Below are positions 46,049 through 58,757 of a stretch of 64,000 nucleotides of DNA, piece after piece; positions within the stretch are counted from its first letter, which is position 1; every line of letters begins with the position of its first letter. Source of the DNA: Epichloe hybrida. Taxonomy: Eukaryota; Ascomycota; Sordariomycetes; Hypocreales; Clavicipitaceae. Where the stretch lies: contig JAFEKR010000012.1 of NCBI GenBank assembly GCA_019022495.1, positions 620,001 to 684,000 of the forward strand, written 5' to 3'. Position numbers and translations under genes: made by a program. The notes under the pieces were generated by a model. The model was not told where the DNA came from. It saw nothing but the letters and a program-made list of their open reading frames with translations, and searched no databases.

Positions 46049-46341
46049 CCGCGTCATGAGGAATGCAGATCTGAACCGTGGAGCTGCCAATAATTTGCAG
46101 GAACCTCAACCCGGTGCTTAACGGAAAATATCTGTAGAGTTGAAGTCCATGAGGGTGGGGTTGCCGGCATTCGTTCTACTCTCCACCACATGCGATGAAA
46201 AGGTCTCATTGAATTCATGTTTTACTTGTATTTATCGCATAGGATTTCACGGGCTTGAACGCGGGATGGAGAGTGGCTGCTTGTTTCTATAGACGCTCGG
46301 TAAGCGAATTGTCAGGCGACGAGGAAATCCTCGGCTTTTGC

Positions 46342-46814
46342 TCATCCTCCCACCTGCTCGTAGAGCTCATCGTCATCCTTGGGCCACTCCACCTCGAACA
46401 GCACTTCGTCATCAATATGGTCCGTGACGAAGGTGAAGGCTACAATGCTGTTGTTTTTTATGCCGCACTTTGTGGGACTGTTGACTTCACCATCGCCAGT
46501 CTTGATTCTCTTCCACCCTCTTGAGGGGTCGTTGGGGACATTGAGCACTCCGTATGCCAAGGCGGGCTCTGACGGAAGGGGTGTGGTCTTCGCTGGTGAA
46601 ATGGATGTAGGGAGACCTCCCGGATATCGGTCCCTCAGGACATTGACCAATTCTGCGGATACATCCGACATGGGTGCTGATGCCTCTACGAAGAGATAGA
46701 TTGTGTGAATGCCATGTTTGAAGCGGACAGAGATGAGTTCATGATCCACGGTGCTCTATATCATGTCGAAATTAGTCGCAGAAGAGAAGATAAAGACGCT
46801 CAATACTGTACCAT
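46342..46814 (-). CDS. Small conserved fungal protein, start codon alone in exon 1
   Basis: The body 46755-46342 is open and reads STVDHELISVRFKHGIHTIYLF onwards, ending YEQVGG, but has no ATG. A GTACAG donor directly after an ATG at 46814-46812, and a TAG acceptor before 46755 (56-nt intron with a CTAAT branch site), give MSTVDHELI and 138 aa (417 nt). I recognise it as a fungal conserved hypothetical type with a beta-grasp-like start (VRFKHGIHTIYLFVEA) and an acidic C-terminal part. The function is unknown. Confidence 0.7.
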
Positions 46815-47541
46815 TGTGGGAAGAGGTTTTCCGATTTCGCAAGTTGTTCCGAGTTTGGGAATCCCGGTGTCAAGACGCTCACACACTTTCATGTCGGATT
46901 TCAACGCGAGCTTGTGCCTGAGGTGTGAAATTTAGTCGCGAAGTCACGTGTGTCTATGGATGCAAAGTGCAAAGAAGTTTAAAGAAAGGGCATGATGATG
47001 TGATGCTCCCCATCAGCAAAGAGAGGGGTTCATCAGGCAGTGCAGATTTTGCACTGCCTAGAGCAACCATGCCATGCCCTGCCCATGGTGTTAAAACTGC
47101 ACCCTGTAGTTGCTGTTTACAACAAGTGCGAAAACCGCACCACCGAACAGTGACACACGTGCTCATCGTGCAGAAACTGCACTTTCTCCGATTTGTTCAG
47201 TTACATTGCTATGCAACTTTGAAGCCCTTTGTTGTTGCACAGAGCTATGGCAAAGCGTTAATGCACGCAATTATCTAACATGTTTGCTGATATCAGGAAT
47301 GCAGCCACATTCATGACCTGCCCGTGCCCGATATGGTGACACTGCCGATGATCGATCCAACGGCAGGTAATGTTAAGCAAAGGTTGATCATTAACTTAAA
47401 AGCTGTCCTCCTCATCAAATATGTGATGGGTCTGAATCAATCGCACAAGGGATAATCACTCTTACGGCATTAACCGAAGTCGCCATTCATTGAAATATTC
47501 TTCTGTTTTCACCACGCAATTCTTCTAGAAACGTAAATACG
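46815..47541. other. Intergenic region with a short hairpin
   Basis: A 10-bp inverted repeat (AGGCAGTGCA at 47035-47044 and its mirror at 47050-47059, 5-nt loop) could form a hairpin. No gene recognised. Confidence 0.45.
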
Positions 47542-47691
47542 ATGGCAGCTTGCGAAGCCCCAGTCTTAGTCAATTGGTGCGTGTGGAGGACTTTCAAAGG
47601 AGCAGACGGATCCCCCTACCGATGCAAGATCTTGGACTGTGGCTCCACCACGTGCAAATGGTCTTCCAATTACGTTCCGCCTCAACAGTAG
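47542..47691 (+). CDS. Possible short cysteine-containing ORF
   Basis: A 49-codon frame from an ATG, MAACEAPVLVNWCVWRTFKG onwards, containing CKILDCGSTTCKW; five cysteines, no signal peptide. It lies just upstream of the kinase-like gene and could be an upstream ORF in its leader or chance. I found no splice join that connects it to the kinase frame. Confidence 0.2.
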   Translation: MAACEAPVLVNWCVWRTFKGADGSPYRCKILDCGSTTCKWSSNYVPPQQ

Positions 47692-47773
47692 AAAGGTTGC
47701 ACGTATTCTCCCTTGCCTTAACAGAATGGCTCGTTAAGCAGACAAAGTCAGCAAGACATCCCTCAACCCTCCT

Positions 47774-48547
47774 ATGATCTTGATTGACGTCGAAGAACAG
47801 ATGGAAATATGCGAGCAGTCCGAGATGTTCATCCAGCAGGGCGACGACTTTGTTTTCGACCATACGAAATTCATTCTCCAAGATCAGTCAGGTAACTACT
47901 TCTACTCCAGAACAAGTAGTCGTCTTTTTACGTCAGTTCCGATCGACGTCCACGAGTTACACACAGTACCTTTGAAAGACTTCTGGCCGTTATTCGACCC
48001 ATCCATAACCCGAGCTCCCAGTCCGCTAGCGGAGAACCATTATGTTAAGCGACCAAGCCTTATATACTACAGTGACGAGGACGCTGGGGATCTGAGCGAT
48101 CAAATCACCAACGAGGTCAGCGTATGCGAAATTCTACGAAGCAATCCGCATCCAAATATCATCGAGTTCTTAGGGTGTATCGTAAAAGACGATAAAATAC
48201 AAGGTCTTTGCTTCACGAAGTATCCAATGGACCTCGCAGAAAGATTAAGGGATAAGAGGCCCTTAGATCCAGAGCTTTACCTCCGGAGCCTTCGGAGTGC
48301 AATTCTCCACTTGCACGCATTGGGACTGGTTCACAATGATATCAACCCCAGAAACATAATGATTAACGAGAATGATATGCCAATTATCATTGATTTCGAT
48401 TCTTGCAAACACGAGGGAGAACTGCTTGATAAATCGGGCACCCCTGACTGGTGCATCGAGGACGCAAAATATGCGATGCGCGAGAACGACTTTTTTAGTT
48501 TTGCCTTGGTGGAAAAGTACCTTTGGAGCAAATGTACTAAGGCTTGA
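47774..48547 (+). CDS. Protein-kinase-like domain protein
   Basis: One exon, 257 aa, start ATG 47774. The N-terminal 90 residues are a fungus-type extension (QGDDFVFDHTKFILQDQ, FYSRTSSRLFTS). The kinase part has VKRPSLIYY with Lys102 as a possible ATP-binding lysine, Glu119 as the helix-C glutamate, the catalytic loop HNDINPRN (His187, Asp189, Asn194) and DFD (207-209) where kinases have DFG. The glycine loop is not recognisable and the C-terminal lobe is short. This resembles small fungal kinase-like proteins rather than a standard signalling kinase. It may be active on a small substrate or inactive. It is the last gene before the second AT-rich island, and its C-terminus could be shortened. 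Confidence 0.75.
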   Translation: MILIDVEEQMEICEQSEMFIQQGDDFVFDHTKFILQDQSGNYFYSRTSSRLFTSVPIDVHELHTVPLKDFWPLFDPSITRAPSPLAENHYVKRPSLIYYSDEDAGDLSDQITNEVSVCEILRSNPHPNIIEFLGCIVKDDKIQGLCFTKYPMDLAERLRDKRPLDPELYLRSLRSAILHLHALGLVHNDINPRNIMINENDMPIIIDFDSCKHEGELLDKSGTPDWCIEDAKYAMRENDFFSFALVEKYLWSKCTKA

Positions 48548-49164
48548 GATTGGGAACTGTCAGGTCTTTGTCTACAATTTGCCGGAATTCTGCGTATCGC
48601 GAGTGGAGGTTGTTCACAGACAGGTCGTAACTTGGGCATCATCTCATTCCATGCAACTGCTATACGTCAGCCAACACCTCTGGATCCTTCTGAGTCTCAA
48701 CATGTATTGTCTTCATTCTTCAGTATAGCCCTGTATCTTCTTTCTCCCATCTTCCACCATTAGGAAAGACTACTTTTCGCAACCTATTGATTGTCAAAAG
48801 CATGTCAGCTGACGGCAGAGATCCCAGAGACAGGGAGATCACATGGTGGATCCTTGGCAGTCATCTAGCTGTTAGCTAGCCACGTGCACGCAAGGCAGGG
48901 TATAGAAGACCTCCTATTGTCAGGGAGAGCGCCCTTGAAGCTTAGGTTGTATGAGGGCGGCGCGCATTGACTAGGATAAAACAGTCTCTGAGATAACGGT
49001 GGATACGATGTATTAGAAGTACCTCCGTAGGCTAGTTATTACTATAGCGCACTGTGTATCTCTTAGATTAGTTATAAGCCTAGGAGGCTTCTATTGCTAT
49101 TTCTATTAATTATTATTAAAGATATAAGCTCTATTAGATATTATGAATTAAATGCTTACTTATT
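48548..49164. other. Transition into the second AT-rich island
   Basis: Composition changes to AT-rich around 49,020-49,080. No gene is seen. Confidence 0.5.
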
Positions 49165-49340
49165 CAGAGTATTGTTTGTAGTGTAGTTAGTGTAGTTTTA
49201 GGAAAATTTTGTATTTATAATGTAGTTTTTTTTTCTTGTAGTTAATGTATTATAGTTTTTTTTTTTTTGTAGTGTAGTGTATTGTAGTTTTTTTTTGCTT
49301 ATAGTGTAGTGTAGTTAGTGTAGTTACTAACTACACTAAC
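49165..49340 (-). mobile_element. Arm fragment of the long-inverted-repeat element, copy D
   Basis: Starts CAGAGTATTGTTTGTAGTG, the inverted form of the right end of copy A, and continues through the TGTAGTGTAGT/T-run subterminal region. It is cut at 49341, where the tip of copy C begins. Confidence 0.75.
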
Positions 49341-49885
49341 CAGAGTATTGCACTACAATGTGTATTGTATTGTGTTGTTTATATTGTATTGTATTAAATA
49401 CAATACAATACAAAATACAATATAAATAAAATACAATATAAATTATTTTATAGTAAATACAATAAATACAAATTAATTTGTAGTAACTATACTAACTACA
49501 AATAATACAAATGTATTATTAGGTAAAAAAAAAGTATAACTTTTTATTAACTAAGGTTATTATTAGGATTAATAGAAAATTAGTTAATAGAACCCTTATA
49601 TTATTAGCTATTTTATCTAATTAGTTATATAATTTATAATATTATACTATTTTGTTAATTTTACTATAACTAGGGTTATATATAATATTATAACTTTTTA
49701 ATAATACTACTATACTTAATACTTTATTTTACTAATATAGCTTAAAGAAAAACCTTCTTATTATATTATTTACTATTTTTATTAATTGTTTTCTATTTCT
49801 ATAAATTATTATTATTACTTATTTAAAAAAAAAACTGTAAACTAAAGTAATTACATAAAATAAACTACTAATTAGCTTACTACAA

Positions 49886-51535
49886 GTACCTTATTATAGG
49901 TTATTATAGCTTAGAATAGCTTATATTAGCTTATAATAACTTCAAATAGCTTATACTAGCTTAGAATAGCTTATATTAGCTTATGTTAGCTTATATTAGC
50001 TTATATTAGCTTACAATAGCATATATTAGGTTATAATAGTATATTATAGCTTAAGATAGCTTATACTAGCTTATACTAGCTTAAGATAGCTTATACTAGC
50101 TTATACTAGCTTATACTAGCTTGCACTAGCTTAAGATAGCTTATACTAGCTTATACTAGCTTATACTAGCTTATACTAGCTTATACTAGCTTATACTAGC
50201 TTATACTAGCTTATACTAGCTTATACTAGCTTATACTAGCTTATACTAGCTTATACTAGCTTAAGATAGCTTATACTAGCTTATACTAGCTTAAGATAGC
50301 TTATACTAGCTTATACTAGCTTATACTAGCTTACACTAGCTTAAGATAGCTTATACTAGCTTATACTAGCTTATACTAGCTTATACTAGCTTATACTAGC
50401 TTATACTAGCTTATACTAGCTTATACTAGCTTATACTAGCTTATACTAGCTTATACTAGCTTATACTAGCTTATACTAGCTTAGCTTATAATAAGCTTAG
50501 CTTATACTAGCTTAGCTTATAATAGCTTATAATAGCTTTAACATAGCTTATATTAGCTTATAATAACTTAATAATAACTTAGAACAGCTTAAGATAGCTT
50601 AAGATAGCTTATATTAGCTTATAATAACTTCAAATAGCTTATACTAGCTTATACTAGCTTATACTAGCTTACACTAGCTAATACTAGCGTATACTAGCTT
50701 ATACTAGCTTACACTAGCTTAAGATAGCGTATACTAGCTTATACTAGCTTATACTAGCTTAATATAGCTTATAATAGCTTATAATAACTTAATAATAACT
50801 TAGAACAGCTTAAGATAGCTTAAGATAGCTTATATTAGCTTATAATAACTTCAAATAGCTTATACTAGCTTAGAATAGCTTAGGTTAGCTTAGAATAGCT
50901 TAAAATAGCTTCTAATAGCTTCTACTAGCTTAGAATAGCTTAGGTTAGCTTAGAATAGCTTAAAATAGCTTATATTAGCTTCTAATAGCTTCTACTAGCT
51001 TAGAATAGCTTAGAATAGCTTCTACTAGCTTAGAATAGCTTAGGTTAGCTTAGAATAGCTTAAAATAGCTTCTAATAGCTTCTACTAGCTTCTACTAGCT
51101 TAGGTTAGCTTAGAATAGCTTAAAATAGCTTATATTAGCTTCTAATAGCTTCTACTAGCTTAGAATAGCTTATAATAGCTTATAATAGCTTATAATAGCT
51201 TCGAATAGCTTCTAATAGCTTCTACTAGCTTAGAATAGCTTAGGTTAGCTTAGAATAGCTTAGAATAGCTTCTACTAGCTTAGAATAGCTTAGGTTAGCT
51301 TAGAATAGCTTAGAATAGCTTAGGAAAGCTTAGAATAGCTTAGAATAGCTTAGGAAAGCTTAGACTAGCTTAGAATAGCTTAGAATAGCTTAGAATAGCT
51401 TAGAATAGCTTAGAATAGCTTATATTAGCTTAGAATAGCTTATAATAGCTTATACTAGCTTATACTAGCTTATACTAGCTTAGAATAGCTTAGAATAGCT
51501 TAGAGTAAGTTAGAATAGCTTAGAATAGCTTAAAA
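49886..51535. repeat. Minisatellite of about 160 10-bp units
   Basis: Units of the type AGCTTATACT with variants (AGCTTAGAAT, AGCTTCTACT, AGCTTAAGAT, AGCTTAGGTT) run for about 1.65 kb. Homogeneous TATACTAGCT blocks dominate 50030-50480, and GAATAGCTTA-type blocks dominate 50870-51530. Higher-order blocks recur, for example the TAATAACTTCAAATAGCTTA segment. Every unit contains the palindrome AGCT. Confidence 0.95.
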
Positions 51536-51737
51536 TACTAATATTACTTAGAATATTATTAGTGTTAAAGTTTAATAAAATATATATAACTAATAAATAA
51601 ATAAAATATAAATACTAGTAATTATAAGTAAATTACTATAGTAAAAGCTATAGTTTTTAATAACTTAGTATTTTAAGGTTTTTAAAAATATTAATATCAT
51701 AAAAATGTTTTCTTTTTTATGTTTTTTAAAATAATAA

Positions 51738-51967
51738 TAAAAGTGAGATAATAGTAATAATAGTAATAATAGTAATAATAGTAATAATAGTAATAATAGT
51801 AATAATAGTAATAATAGTAATAATAGTAATAATAGTAATAATAGTAATAATAGTAATAATAGTAATAATAGTAATAATAGGAATAATAGTAATAATAGTA
51901 ATAATAGTAATAATAGTAATAATAGTAATAATAGTAATAATAGTAATAATAGTAATAATAGTAATAA
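51738..51967. repeat. Tandem array of 9-bp GTAATAATA units
   Basis: About 25 nearly perfect units. It ends exactly where the truncated Gypsy copy begins. Copy A of the host element has only two or three such units at the same place (about 23811-23840). Confidence 0.9.
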
Positions 51968-54900
51968 TACGTAGTGTTTTTAATATTTAGTTATTTCTTA
52001 GTTTTACTAGATTTTACTACTATTTTATTAAATAGTATAGTAAAGTTATTATTCTATTAATAAATTACCTTAGAGGGAATTAACTAGTAATATTTAAACT
52101 AAAACCCTATAAGATAGTAGCGTTTAAAGAGCTTTAATAAAGATTTTAGGAAGCGCTAATTTTAGTATATTTTAACTTACTTACGTATCTTAAGGTAAAG
52201 ACAAATATATCTAGATATGTGATTAGGGCTATACTTATAATATTAGTGCTAGGTTACTAGCACCTAGTTATGTTTATATTAAGAAAGATAACTAATACTA
52301 AATTATAATATTTAATACCTAATAGTGAATTATTAGCTATCTAAGAGGCTTTTTATATATAGAGACACTATCTTGCTTATTTAGCTTATATAATTAAAGT
52401 TATTATAAATTATTTAAACTATAAGTACCTTACTATAAAGCCTAAGCTTACTAGTAAGTAAGTAACTATACTTAATAAGCTTTATTCTTTTAACTTTAAG
52501 ATTATATATTATATAGGGAAATTAAATCTTACTAACTTACTTTTAAGAAGACTAGATTTTATAAGTAAGGTAAGGAAAGAGAAAGTAATAACTATATAAC
52601 TTCCTGCCTTTTTATCTAAATTTATAGATACTAAGAGATAAAAACACTATAGTAATATTATTAATACTATAGGCTTCATAAAAACATTACTTAATATAAC
52701 TAATAGTTAGTTATAATAACGCTATAATAATATTACTAATATCTAGGGTTTTAAAAAATTATAACTTAACTATATTCCTAAAGAACCTAATAATCTAGAT
52801 AACCTTAGAAGAGTTATATTAGTAAGGTTATTTAATACTTTTTATACTTCTATTAATAAGTAATAAGCTAGCTATAGTAATACTATTAGTACCTAGCGTA
52901 TGCATTGTTTATTACTTAATTATTTTAATTTTCCTATTAGACTAGCTATTACTAATAGGGATAAACTAGTATAGGTTATTACTAGTAAGTAGCAAGGGAG
53001 CCCCTTAAAAACATTACTTATCTATATCCTTATAAGACTAAAAGTATCTATTAAACTAATTACTTATAAAGATATTATAGCTAGGATTTAATCTATTTAG
53101 AGAACCTCTTCTAAGTTTAACTCTAACTTTTTAGAAAAGAGCTTAGAATTAAAACCCCTAATTTAAGTCTTATTATATAAAGCATAGTAAGGCAATGACT
53201 TTACTATAGCTTAATTAAAGTTACTTAAAAGCGGTGATTTAGCTATATTCTAGATATAGTTAATTAGACCCTTTAAGCTATTAATATTTAAGAATTATAT
53301 TTTTATTTCTCTAGGTATAAGGAAAGAAATTTTATTACTAACTTATAATAACCTTACTACTAGGCACTAAGGAGTAAGTAAAACTCTTTATTAGATTATA
53401 AACTAATATTATTAGCTAATAATAAAGAAAGATATAAAGGTATATATTAGCACTTATATAAATTATTAGACTTTAAAACTAAGGCATTATAAACTATATA
53501 GTAAGCTAGCTATATTACTAGTGCCTAATTGCCCTTTTTAAGAATTATTAATAGATTTTGTTACTAAACTTTCACTAGTAAAAGATTTAAATTAAACCTA
53601 TAATGTAATTTTAGTTATTATTAACTATTTTATAAAATACAGTATTTGTATCCCTATTTTAATGTAACTAACTAGTAATAGGCTAGTAACTATATTCTTA
53701 GAATATGTTTTTAAAGACTATAAAGCCTTAGAAGGTATTGTAATAGACTAAGGTTTTATATTTACTAGTGGTTTCTAGATAACTTTTTGCTATTTTCTTA
53801 TAATAAAGCGGCTACTTAGCACTGCTTTTTACCCCTAAATAAACAGTTAAATAAAACATTTAAACTAGGTCTTAGAATATTATTTAAGGGCTTTTACTTA
53901 TGCTAAATAGACTAATTAGGCGAATAACCTATTAATAGCGTAATTCGCGTATAACATAAGTAATCACTTAACGCATAGCTACACACTAGTAGAGGCATTA
54001 TAAGGTTATAATCCTAGAGGTCTATAGTAAGTAATAGTAAATATCCCTTTAGTAAATAATTAAGCTAAAAGTAGGATTTTAGTACTAAGAGAGAAGCATA
54101 CTATAATTAAGTAGCTTTTAAGTAACTTATAGACTTAGTATAAAAAATATTATAACTAGAAGAGAACTCTAATAAAGTTTAAAGTTAGTAACTATGTTTT
54201 ATTATTAATAAAAAATATTAACCTAAGATGCCCTAGTAAGAAGCTAGCTATAAAGTATTTAAGCCCCTATAAGATTAAAAAGGTAATTAGAAGTTATAGA
54301 CTAGTGTATTAATTAAAATTACTACCTAGGACTTAATTATATAATATATTTAATATTACTAGTCTTAAACCTTTTAAAGAGGACTTAATTAATATAGAAG
54401 ATATGCCTTTACTATAAGATACTATTAAAGATAATAAATAAGAGTTTAAAGTTAAGAGAATTATTTTATACTACTATAATAAAAGGCATTATAAATATCT
54501 AGTTAAATAGAAGGGCTATAATGCTTTAGAGAATTCTTAGGTATTAAAAAGGGATTTTATTACTAGAGAAATTATTAATAACTATAAGTAATAGCTAAGT
54601 AGTAAAGTTAATATAAGGTAATTATGTTTTATAACTTCATATACTAAAGATATTAGAAAATAAAGTTAATTTACTTAGATAACTTAAATAATCTATTATA
54701 TAGCTACTAAGCACCTATCCCTTTATAATAGAGTTAGCCCTTAAGACTACTAGTCCCTTATTATTATTAGTAGCTATAGAAGCTATAGAGAAAGAGGCCT
54801 TAGGAGTATTTTTATTATTAAAATCCCTCTCTTTATATATATAAACCTAAAGTACACTAGGGAGCTTAATAGGACTAATATATTTAAGTAAATTAATAGT

Positions 54901-56146
54901 ATTTAGTATAAACTACTAGTAAGTTAGTTAAGTATTAGCTATATATATTAAGAAAGCTTACCTTTAGGATATTTTAGGCTATAAAGCAAAGATAATTTAT
55001 AATATTAATCTAAGTCTTTAGATTTATAGTATTACTTAGTAATGCTATTATAGTATATTTATTATATTTTGCCTTATAAGTAATATTAGTAAACGTTTAA
55101 GCGTAGTAAATATAACTACACTTATTAGAATTTTTATAAACTAGGATAGTATTCTATAGCTTTTTCTTTATTTTTATAATAGACTAGTAGTAAGTTAGTA
55201 GTAATCTAGTATCTAGGAAATAGGATTATACTTACTTTATTTTAATAGTAATAACTACCTTTAGGAGTAGCTTTAATAAGTTTAAATAGCTTATTATAAA
55301 GCTATATAATTTAAGCTAAAGTCTAGTAGCGTATTAGTAATAACTAGGTAAATTCTAAGTAAGAGAGATATACTATAATATAGTTTTTATTATTTTAGAA
55401 GTAATAAGTATATTTTATTAAATAGCCTATTAAATATTAGCTATAAAGAAGTAATAAGTAAGCAAAGAAGTTATACTTAAAGATTTATTATATTTAGCTA
55501 GGAAGGTTTTTTTATTAATAAGGTATTCTAGAATCTTATAGGTGTTATTTTTTAGGAGGATATTTTATATTACTACTTACTAATAATAGCGTATATATAG
55601 AATCTTTTTTAAAGTTATTTTACTAGTAGTAAGTTAGTAATAAAGACACTATAAGGATATAATAAACTTATAATAAGATTTTAGAAGAAGTTTACTTTTA
55701 AGGAGACTTTATAGGAGATTTCTTAGTTAATAGATTTTCTTAAAGTGTTAATAAAGGCAAAGTTTAGGCATAAGACTTAGATATAGTAAACTAGCTATAA
55801 GTTAGCTATAATAGACTAGATAAGGAAGTTATACTAATAAGAGTATAAACTTATAAGCTAAATAAGGGTAAGAAACTAAGATAAATAAGGATAGATAATA
55901 ATAATAATTAGGGACTAAAAGAGGTTAGTAACTACTAAGTAATAGCAGTAAGAGAGCTACTACTTAGCTAGTAAGGGTAACTTATAAGGTTAAGGGATAT
56001 TATAAAAGAAAGGAAGAGTATAAAAGGGGGGAAAAATTAGTCTCTTTTATATTAACCCTAGACCCCTTAAGTAATATAACGCACTATGTATAAGTAATTT
56101 ACAAATTATAATAATAACTATTAGCATTACTAAACGCACACATGCC

Positions 56147-58084
56147 CAGAGTATTGCACTAAAACGTGTAGTATAGTGTAGTATTTGTAGTGTAGTGTAG
56201 TAACTACACTACAAACTACACTACACTATAAACTACACTAACTATAAGGAAAAAAAAACTACACTACACTAACTACAAAAAAAAAAAACTATAATACATT
56301 ACACTACAAATTTCTTTTCCTAAACTACACTAACTACAAACACTACAAATGTAGTATTAGACTTTTTATTAGTTATTAGTATTTATAAGGTTAAAAGAAA
56401 GCTAGTTATATAAAAGCTTTTATTATTACCTATTTTATTAAATTAGTTATAGAATTTATAATATTATATTATTTTTATAATTTTATTATAACTAAGTAAG
56501 GTTATATATAATATTATACTTTTTAATAATACTATTTAACTTAATACTTTATTTCCCTAATATAACTTAAAGAAAAACCTTTTTATTATATTATTTACTA
56601 TTTCTAGAAATTATTTTATATTTCTAGAAATTATTATTATTACTTATTTTAAAAAAACTATAAAAAAACTACTAGTAAACTTAATATAAGTAGCTTATTA
56701 TATCTTATTATAGCTTATAATAGCTTATTAGCTTATAATAGCTTATAATAGCTTATAATAGCTTATAATAGCTTATAATAGCTTATAATACTAATATTAC
56801 TAATATTACTAAGATTACTAAGATTACTAAGATTACTAAGATTACTAAGATTACTAAGATTACTAAGATTACTAAGATTACTAAGATTACTAAGATTACT
56901 AAGATTACTAAGATTACTAAGATTACTAAGATTACTAAGATTACTTATAATATTATTAGTGTTAAAGTTTAATAATAAATAAATAATAAATAAATAACTT
57001 AAATATAAATACTAGTAATTATAAGTAAATTACTATAGTAAAAGCTATAGTTTTTAATAAATTAGTATTTTAAGGTTTTTAAAAATATTAATATTATAAA
57101 AATGTTTTCTCTTTTATGTTTTTTTAAAATAATAATAAATATAAAATAATAGTAATTATAGTAATAATAGTAATTAAGGTTATAAAAGTTATTAAAGCTT
57201 TTATAATAAGTATAATATATTATATAAAACTAAGTCCTAGTATTATTTTTAAAAATAAGTTAAACTTATTTTTTATAGCTTATTTAAGCTATATAAGGTA
57301 ATTAAAATAATACTATTAGTTATCTAATAATAAATTATAAATATTAGTCTATTATATTCTTTCTTTATATATTATTATAATAAGATATATAAAGTTACTA
57401 TATATAACTTCTTAAAGCTTTAGAATTATAAACTTAAAGTAATATTTAATTAGTTTAAATAGTAAATAAATAGTTTAAGCTTTTTTTAAGTTCTTATTAT
57501 ATTAATAATAATATTAAAGTACTAAGTATATATTCTATTAACTTTTATATATTTATTTAGATTTCTAATTTAATTTAATTATATTAGTTTAGGGTATTTT
57601 TTAATTAAATTAATAATAAAAATATAAAATAATTAATAATAATAGTAAATAAAATAATTAGAAGGTTTTTCTTAAAGTTATATTAGTAAAATAAAGTAAT
57701 AAGTATAATCATGTTATTAAAAAGGTATAATATTATAAATAACCCTAGTTATAGTAAAATTCTTAAAAAAAAGTAAATATTATAAATTCTATAACTAATT
57801 AAGTAAAATAGGTAATAATAAAAGCTTCTATATAACTAGCTTTCTTTTAATCCTTATAATAACATTATATAATAAAAAGGCCCACTTTTTTTTACTAACA
57901 CTACATTGTAGTTTTTGTAGTTAGTGTAGTTAGTAACTACACTAACTACAAAAAAAAAAAACTACAATACATTACACTATAAAAAAAAAAAACTACACTA
58001 CACTAACTATAAGAAAAAAAAACTACACTATAAATACAAATTTTTCCTAAAAACTACACTAACTACACTACAAACAATACTCTG
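56147..58084. mobile_element. Long-inverted-repeat transposon, copy B (complete)
   Basis: A 1,938-bp unit between CAGAGTATTG and CAATACTCTG, flanked by the 8-bp duplication CACATGCC (56139-56146 and 58085-58092). Copy 1 of the Gypsy element shows the uninterrupted site (around 17800-17812). It has the same arms and centre as copy A, but with an expanded ACTAAGATT array. Confidence 0.93.
56805..56945. repeat. Tandem array of 9-bp ACTAAGATT units in copy B
   Basis: About 15 perfect units. Copy A has only about three at the homologous position (about 23580-23610). Confidence 0.92.
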
Positions 58085-58477
58085 CACATGCCTAATAGCT
58101 ACAAGCTTGTAGTAACTATAATATAAGCCCTCTAGTTAGACTATTTAGAACCCTAGTATTAAGTACCTTGTTTATTTAACTAATTACGAAAATTAATATA
58201 GGTTATTTATATTGTTTTTTCTAGCTATATAATAGGTAATAATATTTGTTTTACTATAGTAAAGCCACGTGTAAGCTACTATTAAAACATTATTAACTAT
58301 AATAAGGGGTTATTTTTAATTAGTGGTATTATTATTATTATTTCTTTTTGTTTACTTATGCGTCTAGATATAAGGTGCCTTATTTTATTTTCCTTGTAAA
58401 GCTCTAATACAGTAACTATACCCTAAGTAAGTAGCTTATTTTATAATTAAGGTTAATTATATATAGGGGGGGTATTA

Positions 58478-58747
58478 TATTAGGAGTGTAAAGGTTAAAG
58501 ATAGGATATTTATTAAAGCAGGTCTTTAGAGAACCTTTAGGCTATATAAATAATAAAGAGGCTAGCTAGCTATAAGATAGCTATATGCTTATAAAGCAAG
58601 GTATTTATTAAAGACTACGCATATTATTAGTGCTAGGTTAGAGATTAAAACCTTTATGCACCCGCCCCTAGCTAGCATCTATCTAGCAGCGACTATAATA
58701 GTCTTAGCTATCACTTTGTTCTTAACCTTTTGGTGCAAGCCGTGACA
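58478..58747 (+). repeat. 3' LTR of the truncated Gypsy copy
   Basis: Same 270-bp length and same ends as 18199-18468. The last 130 bp keep many C and G bases. Confidence 0.9.
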
Positions 58748-58757
58748 CTACACTACA

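Larger units (their letters stand above)
49341..51967 (+). mobile_element. Long-inverted-repeat element, copy C, with expanded internal satellite
   Basis: Left tip CAGAGTATTGCACTAC, then an arm corresponding to 22936-23400 of copy A, then two large tandem arrays, then the boundary of a Gypsy fragment. The right arm is missing. It is about 0.8 kb longer than copy A even though half the element is gone, because of the arrays. Confidence 0.75.
51968..58747 (+). mobile_element. Second, 5'-truncated copy of the chromodomain Gypsy element
   Basis: Colinear with the inner Gypsy element from about 13635 to its 3' LTR end, with differences that are almost all transitions. It lacks the 5' LTR, gag and the first part of RT. 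It keeps RNase H, integrase, chromodomain (about 54475-54600), the unassigned segment and a 270-bp 3' LTR, and is interrupted by element copy B. Confidence 0.92.

Noticed and set aside
49886..51535. CRISPR-like repeat array
   Set aside because: Units are 10 bp, head to tail, without spacers, in a eukaryotic AT-rich island. It is a minisatellite.
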